NCBI GenBank assembly: GCA_977017575.1
Contig: CDRNVI010000020.1
Span: forward strand, 248,001 to 312,000
DNA from: Paramoeba atlantica
Lineage: Eukaryota > Discosea
DNA: 64,000 bases
Direction: 5' to 3'
The translations under genes were made by a program, and so were the position numbers. The notes beneath the pieces are model-generated. The model was not told where the DNA came from and searched no databases. It saw only the letters and a list, made by a program, of their open reading frames with translations. Below are positions 18,227 through 29,754 of this stretch, piece by piece. Position 1 is the first letter of the stretch. Each line of letters opens with the position of its first letter.

Positions 18227-19396
18227 ATGCTCCCCACCCCAATTATTGCTCGTGCCCGTCGTCCCAGGCGACGACGGGTGGAATTTACTACCCCCATTCC
18301 CTCCCCGCTCCTCCGCCGACGAGAAAGACGGCCACGCATGCGTGGCAATACTCCTCCTCCGCGTCAGTTCTCCCCGATACGTCTCCGTCGTCGCAGTCTC
18401 TCCCTCCCGGCTCGCCCTCTACCCCGGCTCTCCGTTCCCGCCGCAACCGCCGCAACCGCCGCCGCCGCAACCGCCGCCGCCACTCTACGGCCGCCCGGGA
18501 AGCGCCGCCAAGAATTACTGGGGGCCATTCTCCAGATGCACCCCGAAGATCCCCGCGCCACTCAGATGAGCGAGGCGCTCCAGCCCATGTGGGCGACGGC
18601 CACGTGGGCCACAAGGGAGCGATTATGGTTCCGCCTGCGCGAGTACTGCCAGGCGAAGGGAATCACCGCGAATCCTGCAAACGCGGTGCTCTTCCTCGAG
18701 ACTCTGCCTCTCGCTACCTCAACGCGCATGGGGTACGCAGGGGCATTGAGGACTCTATTCGAGCTCATGGGAATCGAAGGCACCCCATTGAGTCTCTACG
18801 TAAAGGCCCTGCAAGCGCAGGGGGGGCTAGAACCCACGCGGCAGATGCTTCCAATCACGCCACTTCTTCTAAAGAAGCTGAGACGTCATCTCGACGTAAA
18901 GGAGAGCATGTGTTGCCTCCTGTGTTGGAAAGCCGCTGCGAGATGGACCGAGACCGCCGACCTGAGGCGGGAGCAGTTCGTGAGTGTGGCCAGTCACGAG
19001 GTAATCATTTATTGGGGCAGGGGGACAAAGACGACTCGTCTGAATCCTTACCGGCCGTACCTCTACGCGATAGTGACTGGCCCCGGAACACCCGAACTGG
19101 CTCAGTTTGTGGGAAGTTTGAGACCAGGCCAACGCCTGTGTTACACGACGGTCCGGGAGATGGACCACAGGATGAATCAACTTCTCGGTCCCGGGTATGG
19201 AACACATTCCATAAAAAGAGGTGCGATTACTTACCTATTCCACGAGATCTCCCTCGGGAATCTCAGGATGGAGGACGTCCAGAACCTCACGAAACACCTC
19301 AACGTCGAATCACTGTTGCGCTACAACGCAAGCAGTATTACAACGGCAAGGGCTCTCGGGACGCAGAGAGTCTCAGCACGTCTCCCAGTGCTGTAA
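18227..19396 (+). CDS. tyrosine recombinase of YR retroelement, copy 1
   Basis: 389 residues. An Arg/Pro/Ala-rich N-terminal third (with a CCGCCG-type microsatellite at DNA level) is followed by a core-binding region and the catalytic domain. The signature is visible: an Arg in AARWTETADL, H-x-x-R in THSIKRGA and the nucleophile Tyr in SLLRYNA. The enzyme would join circular element DNA to the target, as known for DIRS-like elements. It lies between gag and RT, unlike Ngaro and DIRS-1 but as in VIPER/TATE. Confidence 0.78.
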   Translation: MLPTPIIARARRPRRRRVEFTTPIPSPLLRRRERRPRMRGNTPPPRQFSPIRLRRRSLSLPARPLPRLSVPAATAATAAAATAAATLRPPGKRRQELLGAILQMHPEDPRATQMSEALQPMWATATWATRERLWFRLREYCQAKGITANPANAVLFLETLPLATSTRMGYAGALRTLFELMGIEGTPLSLYVKALQAQGGLEPTRQMLPITPLLLKKLRRHLDVKESMCCLLCWKAAARWTETADLRREQFVSVASHEVIIYWGRGTKTTRLNPYRPYLYAIVTGPGTPELAQFVGSLRPGQRLCYTTVREMDHRMNQLLGPGYGTHSIKRGAITYLFHEISLGNLRMEDVQNLTKHLNVESLLRYNASSITTARALGTQRVSARLPVL

Positions 19397-19399
19397 CCT

Positions 19400-21101
19400 C
19401 GGAGCACGTGGCAAAGTGCTTCGAGGAAGTGCCTTACCTTCACAGGCACTCCGTTGTTTGTGCACGCCGCTCTTCACGGCTAGCCAAGGCACACGACGCT
19501 CACCTACCTTTGCACGTTAAGAAGTCGATACCTGTTATCCATTTGGATCAGGTTAAGGAGTGGATGAGTATGTCAGCTGCCACTCGTTTTCGCAAGGTAG
19601 TGGATGAATTATTATGGGTACCTAAAGCCCCGTACCCCGAACCTAGTGTGAAAGGTTCATTGCCTGAGGCGGACGTCCGATTGTTGGAGGACGCAGGCAT
19701 AATCTCTAAGGTCCCGGCGCAGGAGTTGAGAAAGCGCCCATCGATGCAGTTCATGATTCCCTTCACGGTTGTGGAGACCGATGATGAGGGCAATCAGCGC
19801 AGAAGATTTATTTCATGGACAAGGGACGATAACGATAGATTAAAATCATATGAACCAAAGGTCCCATTATATCATCCCTCCAAGTATCTTCATAAGGCGC
19901 ACGAGCCGATGGCTGTGAAGCGGGACTTCACATGCGGGTTTTACCAGATTGGTATCCCGAAGAGGGCGCGGCCCAAATTCCGCCTTAGAACGACCAGTGG
20001 AGACGTGTATGAGATGAACGTCCTCCCGATGGGCCATAGGTGTGCACCGGAGGTTATGCACACGGTTACCGCCGCGATTGCTGGCGAGGCGTCGATTTGT
20101 TCTCAGCGCTACTCGTTTCACCGAGGCGCTATCGACGTTTATGTTGACGGAGTTCGGTTTGCAGGAACCGACTCCGAGGCCACCACGTACGCTCAGTTCA
20201 TTGACGAGCGTTGCGACAAAGCGAACGGTCTTTTCAAAGATCGGGGTCAGCCCCCTGTAGCACAGTACGTGTCCAATGGGGTGGCGTTCGACCATAACGC
20301 GCATACGGTCTGCCTGGGGCCGCGAGTGATCAGGAAACTGCGAGCCGACTCTTTCTTCAACATTTCCTTTGTTGACCTAGAGGCGGTGGTGGGGCGCCTC
20401 ATTTATGGCTCCGCAGTTCTCCGACTCAATATGCCGCGATTTTATTTCGCTTTGAAGGTGGCGCAACGGCGTATCAACTTGTTGAACCGTTGCCCGAAGT
20501 TATGTGACCGTCCGGTCGCACTCCCTGTCGTCACTCGCTCCATGCTAGCAGAGTGGAGAAACGAGTTGTTGGAGAATGTTCCACGGTCTCCACCTCCCCA
20601 TCCCGATGTTGTTCCACACAAGCATCGTCTCTACACCGATGCCTCGGTGAAAGGGTGGGGAGCGATTATGTATTTAGACAGCGGAGAGGTTTTGATTACG
20701 GGAGAGGCGTGGCCTGAGTCCTCCTCGTATGAGGTGAATCGTGCGGAAGCTGCAGCAGTCCGCCTAGCCCTCGAGAAGTTTTCCGCGCATTGCCCCGTGG
20801 AACCTGCTTGGATGTTTTTGTTGATAACACCTCCTGTCAGGCTGCACTGAACAGGAGGATCTCCAAGTCAGAGGGGGTTTCAATGGAATTGCGCGAAGTC
20901 CTGCGACTGACAGAGGACAAAGGTATTTGTGTGAAGGCAGCGTATATATCCACGGATGAGAACCCGGCGGATGCTGTCAGTCGCGGGAAGGAGATTGAGA
21001 GAGAGAAGGTTGAGAAATATAAAGGCAACATCGACAAATACAGCGATAATCAGCATCATCATATTGGTAAGCTAGACAGTCATATTGAAGGAAAACCCTA
21101 G
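19400..21101 (+). other. reverse transcriptase - RNase H region of YR retroelement, copy 1
   Basis: RT motifs can be seen: VKRDFTCGFYQIGI (palm Asp), VLPMGHRCAPEVM and the IDVYVDGVRFAG box. They are followed by RNase H motifs: HRLYTDASVKGWGAIM, NRAEAAAVRLAL, DVFVDNTSCQAAL and ENPADAVSRG. The block is downstream of, and partly overlaps in sequence with, the recombinase block. Treated as a fossil; only its parts are described. Confidence 0.75.
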
Positions 21102-21116
21102 GGGACAGGAACACCA

Positions 21117-21227
21117 AATACAAAAAAAAAAAGACAAGAAAAAAAAGACAAGAAAAAAAGAAAAAAAACAAAGACAAGAAAAAAAGAAAAAAAAAAAAGA
21201 CAAAAAAAAAAAAAAAAAAAAAAAAGA
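21117..21227 (+). repeat. purine (A/G) tract in YR element copy 1
   Basis: About 110 bases of A with scattered G and rare C. The corresponding tract in copy 2 (29774-29811) is about 70 bases shorter, which explains the length difference between units 1 and 2. Confidence 0.8.
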
Positions 21228-21682
21228 GCGGACGGGGTCCTGGGGTATGGAGGTTGTCCCTATAATTTTGGAAGGTTATGGATGTTAATCCGTTAACAGG
21301 CTTTATTCTCACGCCTTGTTTCCTTTTCGGCAGCAAGGTTCCCCAATGTGAGGTAAATATGAGTAAAGGTTTCCTTTATTCTACGATTAACGCCTTAATG
21401 TTTTTTAACCGCGTCACTGTTGACACGGCCGTACACCACGCCTAGTTGCTCCACACTTCTAGGTCCCAAGTTGGTGCATGGGCAGAGGTTGAAAGCGTAA
21501 CCTGTGTAGCTCGTGTGAGCTTGTAAAGGGCGTGGCAGTGGACTGGTCATCTATTGCTATCGTTATCCTTGTACGAGTTCTGTAAGTGAGGTTTGATTAT
21601 GATTTCTTTTCTATATATGATTTACTATGTGTCCGGGCATTTTTATACAGGTTTTATTTTGTGTGACGTGTGTGCGGGCAGG

Positions 21683-22331
21683 TTGGTCGAGGGTTCCGGT
21701 GGGGGGAACCCCGTTAACAGAGTGACAGTGACATATATGTTTGCAGGCCTAAAATTGTCGTGAGAACATATTATTTACAGTTTAATGTTGATGTTATGTT
21801 TTGAGATTGGGAAATAGGGCTTGTGAGCAATCAGATACATTTTAGTTGTTTCTTTGTTTACTATTCGATACATGTTATTTATTATGCCCCGCGGCGTGGA
21901 TTTCTAATAGTCCACGTTTGGAAATTTAGCCGCGGGGCAGGGAGTTGTTTATGCCTGCTTGGCCCTTCGGGGCACATAATTTCTTCAAATTATGATTTGT
22001 TTCAAATAGTGTTGTAATTTCATTATTCATTCTTTATATTCTTGGTAGGCTATTTTTTCTACTTACGTTTCAAAAGTTTTTGTGCCCGCCCACCGAGCCC
22101 CCAGCCATTTGGTCGAGGGTTCCGGTGGGGGGAACCCCGTTAACAGAGTGACAGTGACATATATGTTTGCAGGCCTAAAATTGTCGTGAGAACATATTAT
22201 TTACAGTTTAATGTTGATGTTATGTTTTGAGATTGGGAAATAGGGCTTGTGAGCAATCAGATACATTTTAGTTGTTTCTTTGTTTACTATTCGATACATG
22301 TTATTTATTATGCCCCGCGGCGTGGATTTCT
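21683..22331 (+). repeat. split direct repeats at the 3' end of YR element copy 1
   Basis: Two copies of a 223-bp repeat (21683-21905 and 22109-22331), starting ttggtcgagggttccgg and ending gtggatttct, flank a 203-bp spacer. The end of the first repeat and the start of the spacer form a hairpin (tgccccgcggc 21885-21895 with gccgcggggca 21929-21939, inner gtgga/tccac). The spacer holds a second one (cataattt-cttc-aaattatg). This is the B1-A2-B2 arrangement known for PAT/Ngaro elements, or a variant of it. Confidence 0.8.
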
Positions 22332-23068
22332 GTAAAAGAGCAGCTAGGTGAGCTGGAAGCGTGGGTAGGGGGCGATGGTATAATGGTGTGGATGGGGGTA
22401 AGCATAAAGCATGGATTTCATCTGCACATTTTTCCTAATAGAGATGAGCAGGGAAATAGAGTTACTGTGAACGCGGCTGTTTTCGAAGCTGCCATGACCA
22501 AGCGTAATGGTCTTTTGAACTACCTACACAGGCACCGTGCAGTTGTTGCTATGGACAATTGCCCTGCGCACAACTTGGCAAGGCGTACTTTTCAGCAGCA
22601 AAACGTGCGAACGCTCCCCTGGCCCGCAAAGTCACCGGATCTCAACCCCATCGAAAACTTGTGGAATATCATGGATCAGCACAAGGATCGCATGCGACCA
22701 CGCAATCGCGCAGATCTCCTCTCTTCTATCGAGAGTGCATACGAGGCACCTCAAACCGATCTCAAAAGTACTTGCGTGAAGACCATAAAGAGTGTCTCCA
22801 AGCGCTTTCAAATAGTTATTGAGAAAAAAGGGGGAAATTGTGGGTACTGAGATTTTTTTTGGAAAAAAAGGACTTTTTCGCTTAAAAAATAAAGTTGCAA
22901 TTCGTGTTTGGGACCATTCTAGCTTTCTTTGATTCCCGTAAACTTTCGCAGAGTGCTTTTTACGATTACACCAGACTATTTGAGAGCTCTCGAATGCGCT
23001 ATTACTTTCCAAAATTGAACAAGTTTTACGAATTTTAGACCCCCCCACTCTGAAGGTGCCCACCCCTG
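22331..23068 (+). mobile_element. truncated Tc1-like element, unit 2
   Basis: The right part of the element at 12856, from inside the transposase gene to the right TIR. The left half is replaced by the YR retroelement end. A fused reading frame of 192 codons (22272-22850) runs from the retroelement repeat into the transposase. It keeps the MDNCPAHN and NPIENLW boxes but not the first catalytic Asp. It differs from unit 1 at one codon (Ser to Ala before MDN). Confidence 0.85.
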
Positions 23069-23278
23069 TATGTATGTGGTACCGTTTCTCCCAAACCCGC
23101 GCCACTATACATGTATGCTGGGAGTCACAATTGTATTATCAAATTTTCTGCCTCCTGGCGTTTACGTCTTTAACTGTATTAAGCCCATGATTAAATAGCG
23201 ATCAGCATTGAGTCTAAAAAGTGAACTGTACAGTTTCTTGTATCTAGTCACTTTCTAGTATTATTCCTTCAATATACC

Positions 23279-23884
23279 ATGGAGTCACGCCCCGCCAAGG
23301 TACGTGGTACCTTTCTTCCAAACGAATATCTGCTGGCGAATTTCATCCGTGGTATAGAAAACCCCCACCCCTCATGGACAACAGACACGCCTGCATGTAA
23401 GTGGATGGGTGCGTATTGCTATATCGAGAATGAAGTTCATGCCCTTATTTGGACTGAACTAAAACTTCAAGGTACAGTAGAGTGGAAACATCTGCCTTCT
23501 ACCTTGAGAAATTTAGGTTTGCAAAGAAATAAGCTGCGCGGGGAGGTAGATTTTTCTGTTCTCCCCGAAGCCCTCACGAAAATGTTGATCGGCAACAATT
23601 TGTTCTCGGGAGCACTTTGTTTTGAGAATTTCCCCCCATTTCTCACGGTGTTGGACCTATCAAACTGTTGTTTTAGTGGTCACGTGGATCTCGCTATACT
23701 GCAAGAGCGCGATTTTGGAGCCTTTAACCTCACGAACAATCCCGAACTAACGGGAACAGTGAAGGGCAAGCTTCCATTGCACCTACAGGAAGGCATTCCA
23801 CTTGCATGGCAAGGCCTAAAGCCCCCGCCCAAATTAGTAGCTAGTAAATCGAAGGTTAAGAAATTGACGCTAAGAAAGATATAG
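23279..23884 (+). CDS. short LRR protein, amplicon copy 2
   Basis: The same 201 residues as the gene at 14624, with no amino acid difference seen. It lies at the same place in unit 2, 211 bp after the truncated Tc1 element. Identity of the coding region points to very recent duplication or ongoing gene conversion. Confidence 0.82.
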   Translation: MESRPAKVRGTFLPNEYLLANFIRGIENPHPSWTTDTPACKWMGAYCYIENEVHALIWTELKLQGTVEWKHLPSTLRNLGLQRNKLRGEVDFSVLPEALTKMLIGNNLFSGALCFENFPPFLTVLDLSNCCFSGHVDLAILQERDFGAFNLTNNPELTGTVKGKLPLHLQEGIPLAWQGLKPPPKLVASKSKVKKLTLRKI

Positions 23885-23924
23885 CATGACTCTATGTACT
23901 TTGTTTTGAGAAAATGTTGTTATA

Positions 23925-24845
23925 AACCCCCCGCAGCGAATAAGTCACCCCCCTCTTTTTTTTGTACAACGAGGCTTAGGGGGGTTGCGGCACCACTTTT
24001 TCGTTCAAAATTTTGAGATCTGCACGTTCCCGCTGTTTTTAGACTTCACAGATAACAAATTAAAACTCATTTTTTTAATGACGTTTTTAGATAGTCATGC
24101 CAATATTACCCGAAAAATCTCATGTTCCTCGACCAGGGGGGGAGAAGTGGGTCAACATGAAAATGGTGTCACAGATCTTCGCTAGGGGAACGAGATCTCT
24201 CGATTGCAACAAAAATGATTAAAAACAGAAAACAAACATTGAATTTGTCACGTGGTGGAATATTTCGCTTTGATTGGGTCTTTCTTGAAACGGTGATAAA
24301 TCAACTTTTTTAAGCTGTCCCCTTTACTTTTTGCTTGAAGGGGCCTAAGGGGGTTAAGATATCATTTTCTCGTTCAAAATTCTGAGATCTACACGTTGCC
24401 ACCATTTTTAGATCATTTTAGAAACTGAAAAAGAATATTGTTTTTAGGTTCTATTTTTTTGCATCGTCATACCACACTAATTTAAGAAAACAAACGCTCC
24501 GCGGCCAGGGGGCACAAGTGGGTCAATATTAAAAAATAGCGGCAAAGATCTTTGCTAGGAGAACGAGATCTCTCGATTGCAACAAAAATCAGCAAAAACG
24601 GACAAAAATAATTGAATTTCCCATGGGAGGAGAATATTTATTTTGTTAAAGTGTGAGAAATTGGTCTCTTGAAAAATGTGAAGAAAGTGATAATCCATCT
24701 ATCGGATGCACGCATTTGAGAGCCTTGGTTCCATGCTATAACGCGCAAAGTCTTTGTGTTGGGAACAGCAAAGTGCAACAAAAATGAGCTCAAACGGACA
24801 CTTGGCTGAAAAGTTAGAGGGGGTGACTTTTCGCTGTGGGGGGTT
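23925..24845. mobile_element. non-autonomous TA-flanked element, unit 2 copy
   Basis: Copy of the element at 15270 with a 3-bp deletion (921 bp) near 24045, shared with the unit 3 copy. Confidence 0.8.
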
Positions 24846-24856
24846 TAAGAGGTTAC

Positions 24857-25417
24857 ATTCAAGGAAGATTGCACACTTTTCCCTTTTCTCCGTACTTTTT
24901 GGGCATCAAATTGCCTCCTTCAACGGTATTTGTGTGCACACCTTCTGGTGTTACCCATTCATTCCGATGGACTACTTGGATCCAGCGGTACTTGCCTGAG
25001 AAATCTGTCTGGTTGTGGCGTGCTCCATCGGTCGAGATGCGACAACGGGGTCCACGAGCCATTTCTTCAACGAGTGGTACCAACGTTTCCGCTCTCCTAT
25101 CGGGTACGGAATTCACAAACATTTGTTTTAGTTTCGCATCTCGGGTCGTGTCCGCCAAATTTTGTATGCCATTTTAATCACACAAGAGCACTTGTATCAT
25201 TCCAAGCACCCACGTCCGTTAAAGCCAACTGCTCTGCTCATCTCGGGTCGGGGCATCCAGAGCAGACCATTGAAATAGTACAAGAAAAGCGAGAAAAAAA
25301 TGTTCTTAGTGAATAGCAATAAGTTTATCACTTCATAAGATGCTTTTCTGTACAATTTTTGTTCAGAAAAAACAGATATTACTTTTTTTTTCAAGAAGTG
25401 TGCAATCTTCCTTGAAT
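24857..25417 (-). mobile_element. Merlin-like relic, unit 2 copy
   Basis: Copy of the relic at 16205. One base longer near 25099 than the unit 1 and 3 copies, which puts the two coding pieces in one frame over about 99 codons. Confidence 0.58.
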
Positions 25418-26360
25418 TCCACCTTATAACAATATGAAAGTTATGTCTGGGTAAATTTCTTTCGCCTAGAAAATCCCTTAGTTAATAGCAGTCTTGATGA
25501 ACTTCAAAAATTGTAAAAATTCGATTTTATTTAACTAGAAAAGTTATCTGCTATTTACCAAGTACTATGAGGGGTGGTCACCGCCAATGCGGCACTATTC
25601 TGCCATATTCTGCCGATCGCAAGGGTTTCGTCCTTTTGAGGCGTACTTTATTTTTGGAACCTACCCCGCGCCGCGAAGCGGCGCGCTTTTTTCGTGTGAA
25701 AAGCTTTTTTCGTTTTGGTAGTTATATACCCCTCCGGTATTATGTGATAAAAAACCGCGGTGGTTGTTTTCAACGTAGAATTCACTCATGCTGCGTGCTT
25801 CGAGTTGAAAACTACCTCCGCGTTTAATGAAGCGACTAAAAAAGAAAAATTGCCAAAAAGATCACGAATAATACAATTTTTTGTTTGAAAATGCCCGATT
25901 TGTGGGCCAAAAAAGCGAAATTTTGACCCAAATCTGGGCTGCTTTTGATGCCTTACCAGTAGGGGTAGGAGGCGCACCTCACGAAAAAACCGTCGTAGAA
26001 TGGTAGCCCAAACTCCTATTATTTTCCAAAATTGGACAACTTTTACGAATTTTAGACCCCCCCACCTTTAGGTTCGCACCCCTGTATGTTTTAGGAGTCG
26101 ATTTTGGAAAAATAATGTTTTTACTTTTCTTTTGGATTTCTTTTGGAATTTCGAACTTTTCGGGGCCCTCCTGCGCGTACCAGGGGGGGTCACCCCCAAG
26201 TGGGGGGGGGGGGAATTATCGCCGCTGCGTACCCTAACACTTCTCTTCGCTGGATTTCGAACCATAAATTTTTCAAAGGGCATATGCATTAAAGGGCATA
26301 TGAAAAGGCTTCTCCCCCTACGATCCGGTTACTTGGCAACCGTGGATCGACACGGATGAT

Positions 26361-26876
26361 TTGTTCAAGCCACGTGAACTCATCCGTGAGCTGCGCGAAG
26401 CTCCGCAGCTTGGGGTACGCTTCAACCCTCCACCGCAGCGTGAGCGCCTGTTTAAAATGTTGACTGAATGGGTTTACGCTGCGCGCAACACAGAGGGTTG
26501 GCTAGAGAAGCACAACCTCGCCGTAGCCCTTCTCATCATCGAAGAGCTTCGCAACCATTATTGGGCTGCGGCGGGTGTTGCAGTCGAACGTGTGCAACAG
26601 CGGTTGCACCGTGACGACGACCCTCAGGACCGCTACGGTCAGCTTGTGGTCGACGAGCAACTGAGGGGCCGGACTGCGCAGCGTGCCCCTCGACGACGCA
26701 GCCAGGGACCGTTTTGTTTTGGCTGTCATCAGCCAGGCCACCTCCGATCGAATTGCCCGCAAACATCTCAACAACAGGGGGGGCAGTTCCGTACCACACG
26801 CGCCCCGCAACAGGATTTTCGAGGCGGGGTGGTGGGCGGCGCCAACCGTTACGGCGCATCGCGGGCTTTCCACTAG
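26361..26876 (+). CDS. gag-like protein of YR retroelement, copy 2
   Basis: Same protein as at 17708, with the CCHC knuckle CFGCHQPGHLRSNC. Confidence 0.65.
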   Translation: MFKPRELIRELREAPQLGVRFNPPPQRERLFKMLTEWVYAARNTEGWLEKHNLAVALLIIEELRNHYWAAAGVAVERVQQRLHRDDDPQDRYGQLVVDEQLRGRTAQRAPRRRSQGPFCFGCHQPGHLRSNCPQTSQQQGGQFRTTRAPQQDFRGGVVGGANRYGASRAFH

Positions 26877-26879
26877 GAA

Positions 26880-28049
26880 ATGCTCCCCACCCCAATTATT
26901 GCTCGTGCCCGTCGTCCCAGGCGACGACGGGTGGAATTTACTACCCCCATTCCCTCCCCGCTCCTCCGCCGACGAGAAAGACGGCCACGCATGCGTGGCA
27001 ATACTCCTCCTCCGCGTCAGTTCTCCCCGATACGTCTCCGTCGTCGCAGTCTCTCCCTCCCGGCTCGCCCTCTACCCCGGCTCTCCGTTCCCGCCGCAAC
27101 CGCCGCAACCGCCGCCGCCGCAACCGCCGCCGCCACTCTACGGCCGCCCGGGAAGCGCCGCCAAGAATTACTGGGGGCCATTCTCCAGATGCACCCCGAA
27201 GATCCCCGCGCCACTCAGATGAGCGAGGCGCTCCAGCCCATGTGGGCGACGGCCACGTGGGCCACAAGGGAGCGATTATGGTTCCGCCTGCGCGAGTACT
27301 GCCAGGCGAAGGGAATCACCGCGAATCCTGCAAACGCGGTGCTCTTCCTCGAGACTCTGCCTCTCGCTACCTCAACGCGCATGGGGTACGCAGGGGCATT
27401 GAGGACTCTATTCGAGCTCATGGGAATCGAAGGCACCCCATTGAGTCTCTACGTAAAGGCCCTGCAAGCGCAGGGGGGGCTAGAACCCACGCGGCAGATG
27501 CTTCCAATCACGCCACTTCTTCTAAAGAAGCTGAGACGTCATCTCGACGTAAAGGAGAGCATGTGTTGCCTCCTGTGTTGGAAAGCCGCTGCGAGATGGA
27601 CCGAGACCGCCGACCTGAGGCGGGAGCAGTTCGTGAGTGTGGCCAGTCACGAGGTAATCATTTATTGGGGCAGGGGGACAAAGACGACTCGTCTGAATCC
27701 TTACCGGCCGTACCTCTACGCGATAGTGACTGGCCCCGGAACACCCGAACTGGCTCAGTTTGTGGGAAGTTTGAGACCAGGCCAACGCCTGTGTTACACG
27801 ACGGTCCGGGAGATGGACCACAGGATGAATCAACTTCTCGGTCCCGGGTATGGAACACATTCCATAAAAAGAGGTGCGATTACTTACCTATTCCACGAGA
27901 TCTCCCTCGGGAATCTCAGGATGGAGGACGTCCAGAACCTCACGAAACACCTCAACGTCGAATCACTGTTGCGCTACAACGCAAGCAGTATTACAACGGC
28001 AAGGGCTCTCGGGACGCAGAGAGTCTCAGCACGTCTCCCAGTGCTGTAA
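26880..28049 (+). CDS. tyrosine recombinase of YR retroelement, copy 2
   Basis: Same 389-residue recombinase as at 18227, with Arg, H-x-x-R and Tyr catalytic positions. Confidence 0.78.
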   Translation: MLPTPIIARARRPRRRRVEFTTPIPSPLLRRRERRPRMRGNTPPPRQFSPIRLRRRSLSLPARPLPRLSVPAATAATAAAATAAATLRPPGKRRQELLGAILQMHPEDPRATQMSEALQPMWATATWATRERLWFRLREYCQAKGITANPANAVLFLETLPLATSTRMGYAGALRTLFELMGIEGTPLSLYVKALQAQGGLEPTRQMLPITPLLLKKLRRHLDVKESMCCLLCWKAAARWTETADLRREQFVSVASHEVIIYWGRGTKTTRLNPYRPYLYAIVTGPGTPELAQFVGSLRPGQRLCYTTVREMDHRMNQLLGPGYGTHSIKRGAITYLFHEISLGNLRMEDVQNLTKHLNVESLLRYNASSITTARALGTQRVSARLPVL

Positions 28050-28052
28050 CCT

Positions 28053-29754
28053 CGGAGCACGTGGCAAAGTGCTTCGAGGAAGTGCCTTACCTTCACAGGC
28101 ACTCCGTTGTTTGTGCACGCCGCTCTTCACGGCTAGCCAAGGCACACGACGCTCACCTACCTTTGCACGTTAAGAAGTCGATACCTGTTATCCATTTGGA
28201 TCAGGTTAAGGAGTGGATGAGTATGTCAGCTGCCACTCGTTTTCGCAAGGTAGTGGATGAATTATTATGGGTACCTAAAGCCCCGTACCCCGAACCTAGT
28301 GTGAAAGGTTCATTGCCTGAGGCGGACGTCCGATTGTTGGAGGACGCAGGCATAATCTCTAAGGTCCCGGCGCAGGAGTTGAGAAAGCGCCCATCGATGC
28401 AGTTCATGATTCCCTTCACGGTTGTGGAGACCGATGATGAGGGCAATCAGCGCAGAAGATTTATTTCATGGACAAGGGACGATAACGATAGATTAAAATC
28501 ATATGAACCAAAGGTCCCATTATATCATCCCTCCAAGTATCTTCATAAGGCGCACGAGCCGATGGCTGTGAAGCGGGACTTCACATGCGGGTTTTACCAG
28601 ATTGGTATCCCGAAGAGGGCGCGGCCCAAATTCCGCCTTAGAACGACCAGTGGAGACGTGTATGAGATGAACGTCCTCCCGATGGGCCATAGGTGTGCAC
28701 CGGAGGTTATGCACACGGTTACCGCCGCGATTGCTGGCGAGGCGTCGATTTGTTCTCAGCGCTACTCGTTTCACCGAGGCGCTATCGACGTTTATGTTGA
28801 CGGAGTTCGGTTTGCAGGAACCGACTCCGAGGCCACCACGTACGCTCAGTTCATTGACGAGCGTTGCGACAAAGCGAACGGTCTTTTCAAAGATCGGGGT
28901 CAGCCCCCTGTAGCACAGTACGTGTCCAATGGGGTGGCGTTCGACCATAACGCGCATACGGTCTGCCTGGGGCCGCGAGTGATCAGGAAACTGCGAGCCG
29001 ACTCTTTCTTCAACATTTCCTTTGTTGACCTAGAGGCGGTGGTGGGGCGCCTCATTTATGGCTCCGCAGTTCTCCGACTCAATATGCCGCGATTTTATTT
29101 CGCTTTGAAGGTGGCGCAACGGCGTATCAACTTGTTGAACCGTTGCCCGAAGTTATGTGACCGTCCGGTCGCACTCCCTGTCGTCACTCGCTCCATGCTA
29201 GCAGAGTGGAGAAACGAGTTGTTGGAGAATGTTCCACGGTCTCCACCTCCCCATCCCGATGTTGTTCCACACAAGCATCGTCTCTACACCGATGCCTCGG
29301 TGAAAGGGTGGGGAGCGATTATGTATTTAGACAGCGGAGAGGTTTTGATTACGGGAGAGGCGTGGCCTGAGTCCTCCTCGTATGAGGTGAATCGTGCGGA
29401 AGCTGCAGCAGTCCGCCTAGCCCTCGAGAAGTTTTCCGCGCATTGCCCCGTGGAACCTGCTTGGATGTTTTTGTTGATAACACCTCCTGTCAGGCTGCAC
29501 TGAACAGGAGGATCTCCAAGTCAGAGGGGGTTTCAATGGAATTGCGCGAAGTCCTGCGACTGACAGAGGACAAAGGTATTTATGTGAAGGCAGCGTATAT
29601 ATCCACGGATGAGAACCCGGCGGATGCTGTCAGTCGCGGGAAGGAGATTGAGAGAGAGAAGGTTGAGAAATATAAAGGCAACATCGACAAATACAGCGAT
29701 AATCAGCATCATCATATTGGTAAGCTAGACAGTCATATTGAAGGAAAACCCTAG
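28053..29754 (+). other. reverse transcriptase - RNase H region of YR retroelement, copy 2
   Basis: Same motif blocks as at 19400-21101. One Cys/Tyr difference within the RNase H end (near 29582) was noticed between the copies. Confidence 0.75.

Larger units (their letters stand above)
13676..22330. repeat. tandem amplicon unit 1 (8655 bp)
   Basis: Runs from inside the Tc1 transposase gene to the end of the YR retroelement. It is followed head-to-tail by a near-identical unit 2. Contents in order: the 3' half of the Tc1 element, a 201-residue LRR gene, a 0.92-kb TA element, a Merlin relic, a palindromic MITE piece, a solo Tc1 end and the YR retroelement. The junction TTTC|TGTAAAAG joins the retroelement's terminal repeat to the transposase gene. 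Confidence 0.9.
17635..22331 (+). mobile_element. YR retroelement (gag - tyrosine recombinase - RT/RNase H), copy 1
   Basis: A tyrosine-recombinase retroelement of about 4.7 kb, a member of the DIRS/Ngaro/VIPER group (the exact family is not settled). Parts in order: gag-like protein with a zinc knuckle (about 17.7-18.2 kb), tyrosine recombinase (18.23-19.40 kb), reverse transcriptase (about 19.5-20.4 kb), RNase H (about 20.6-21.0 kb), a purine tract, and two 223-bp direct repeats (21683 and 22109) around a 203-bp hairpin-rich spacer. Such split direct repeats are known from PAT/Ngaro-type elements. The gag-YR-RT order is that of VIPER/TATE. Its left boundary is set by comparison with unit 3, which lacks the element. 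It looks close to whole with at most one or two breaks, and it is young, since copy 2 is almost identical. I found no left-end counterpart of the right-end repeats. Confidence 0.8.

Noticed and set aside
18061-19390. Long open frame through the recombinase region on the same strand
   Set aside because: It is Arg/Ser/Pro-rich, without domains, and overlaps the recombinase frame, which has the catalytic residues. I take it as a shadow up to the RT region.
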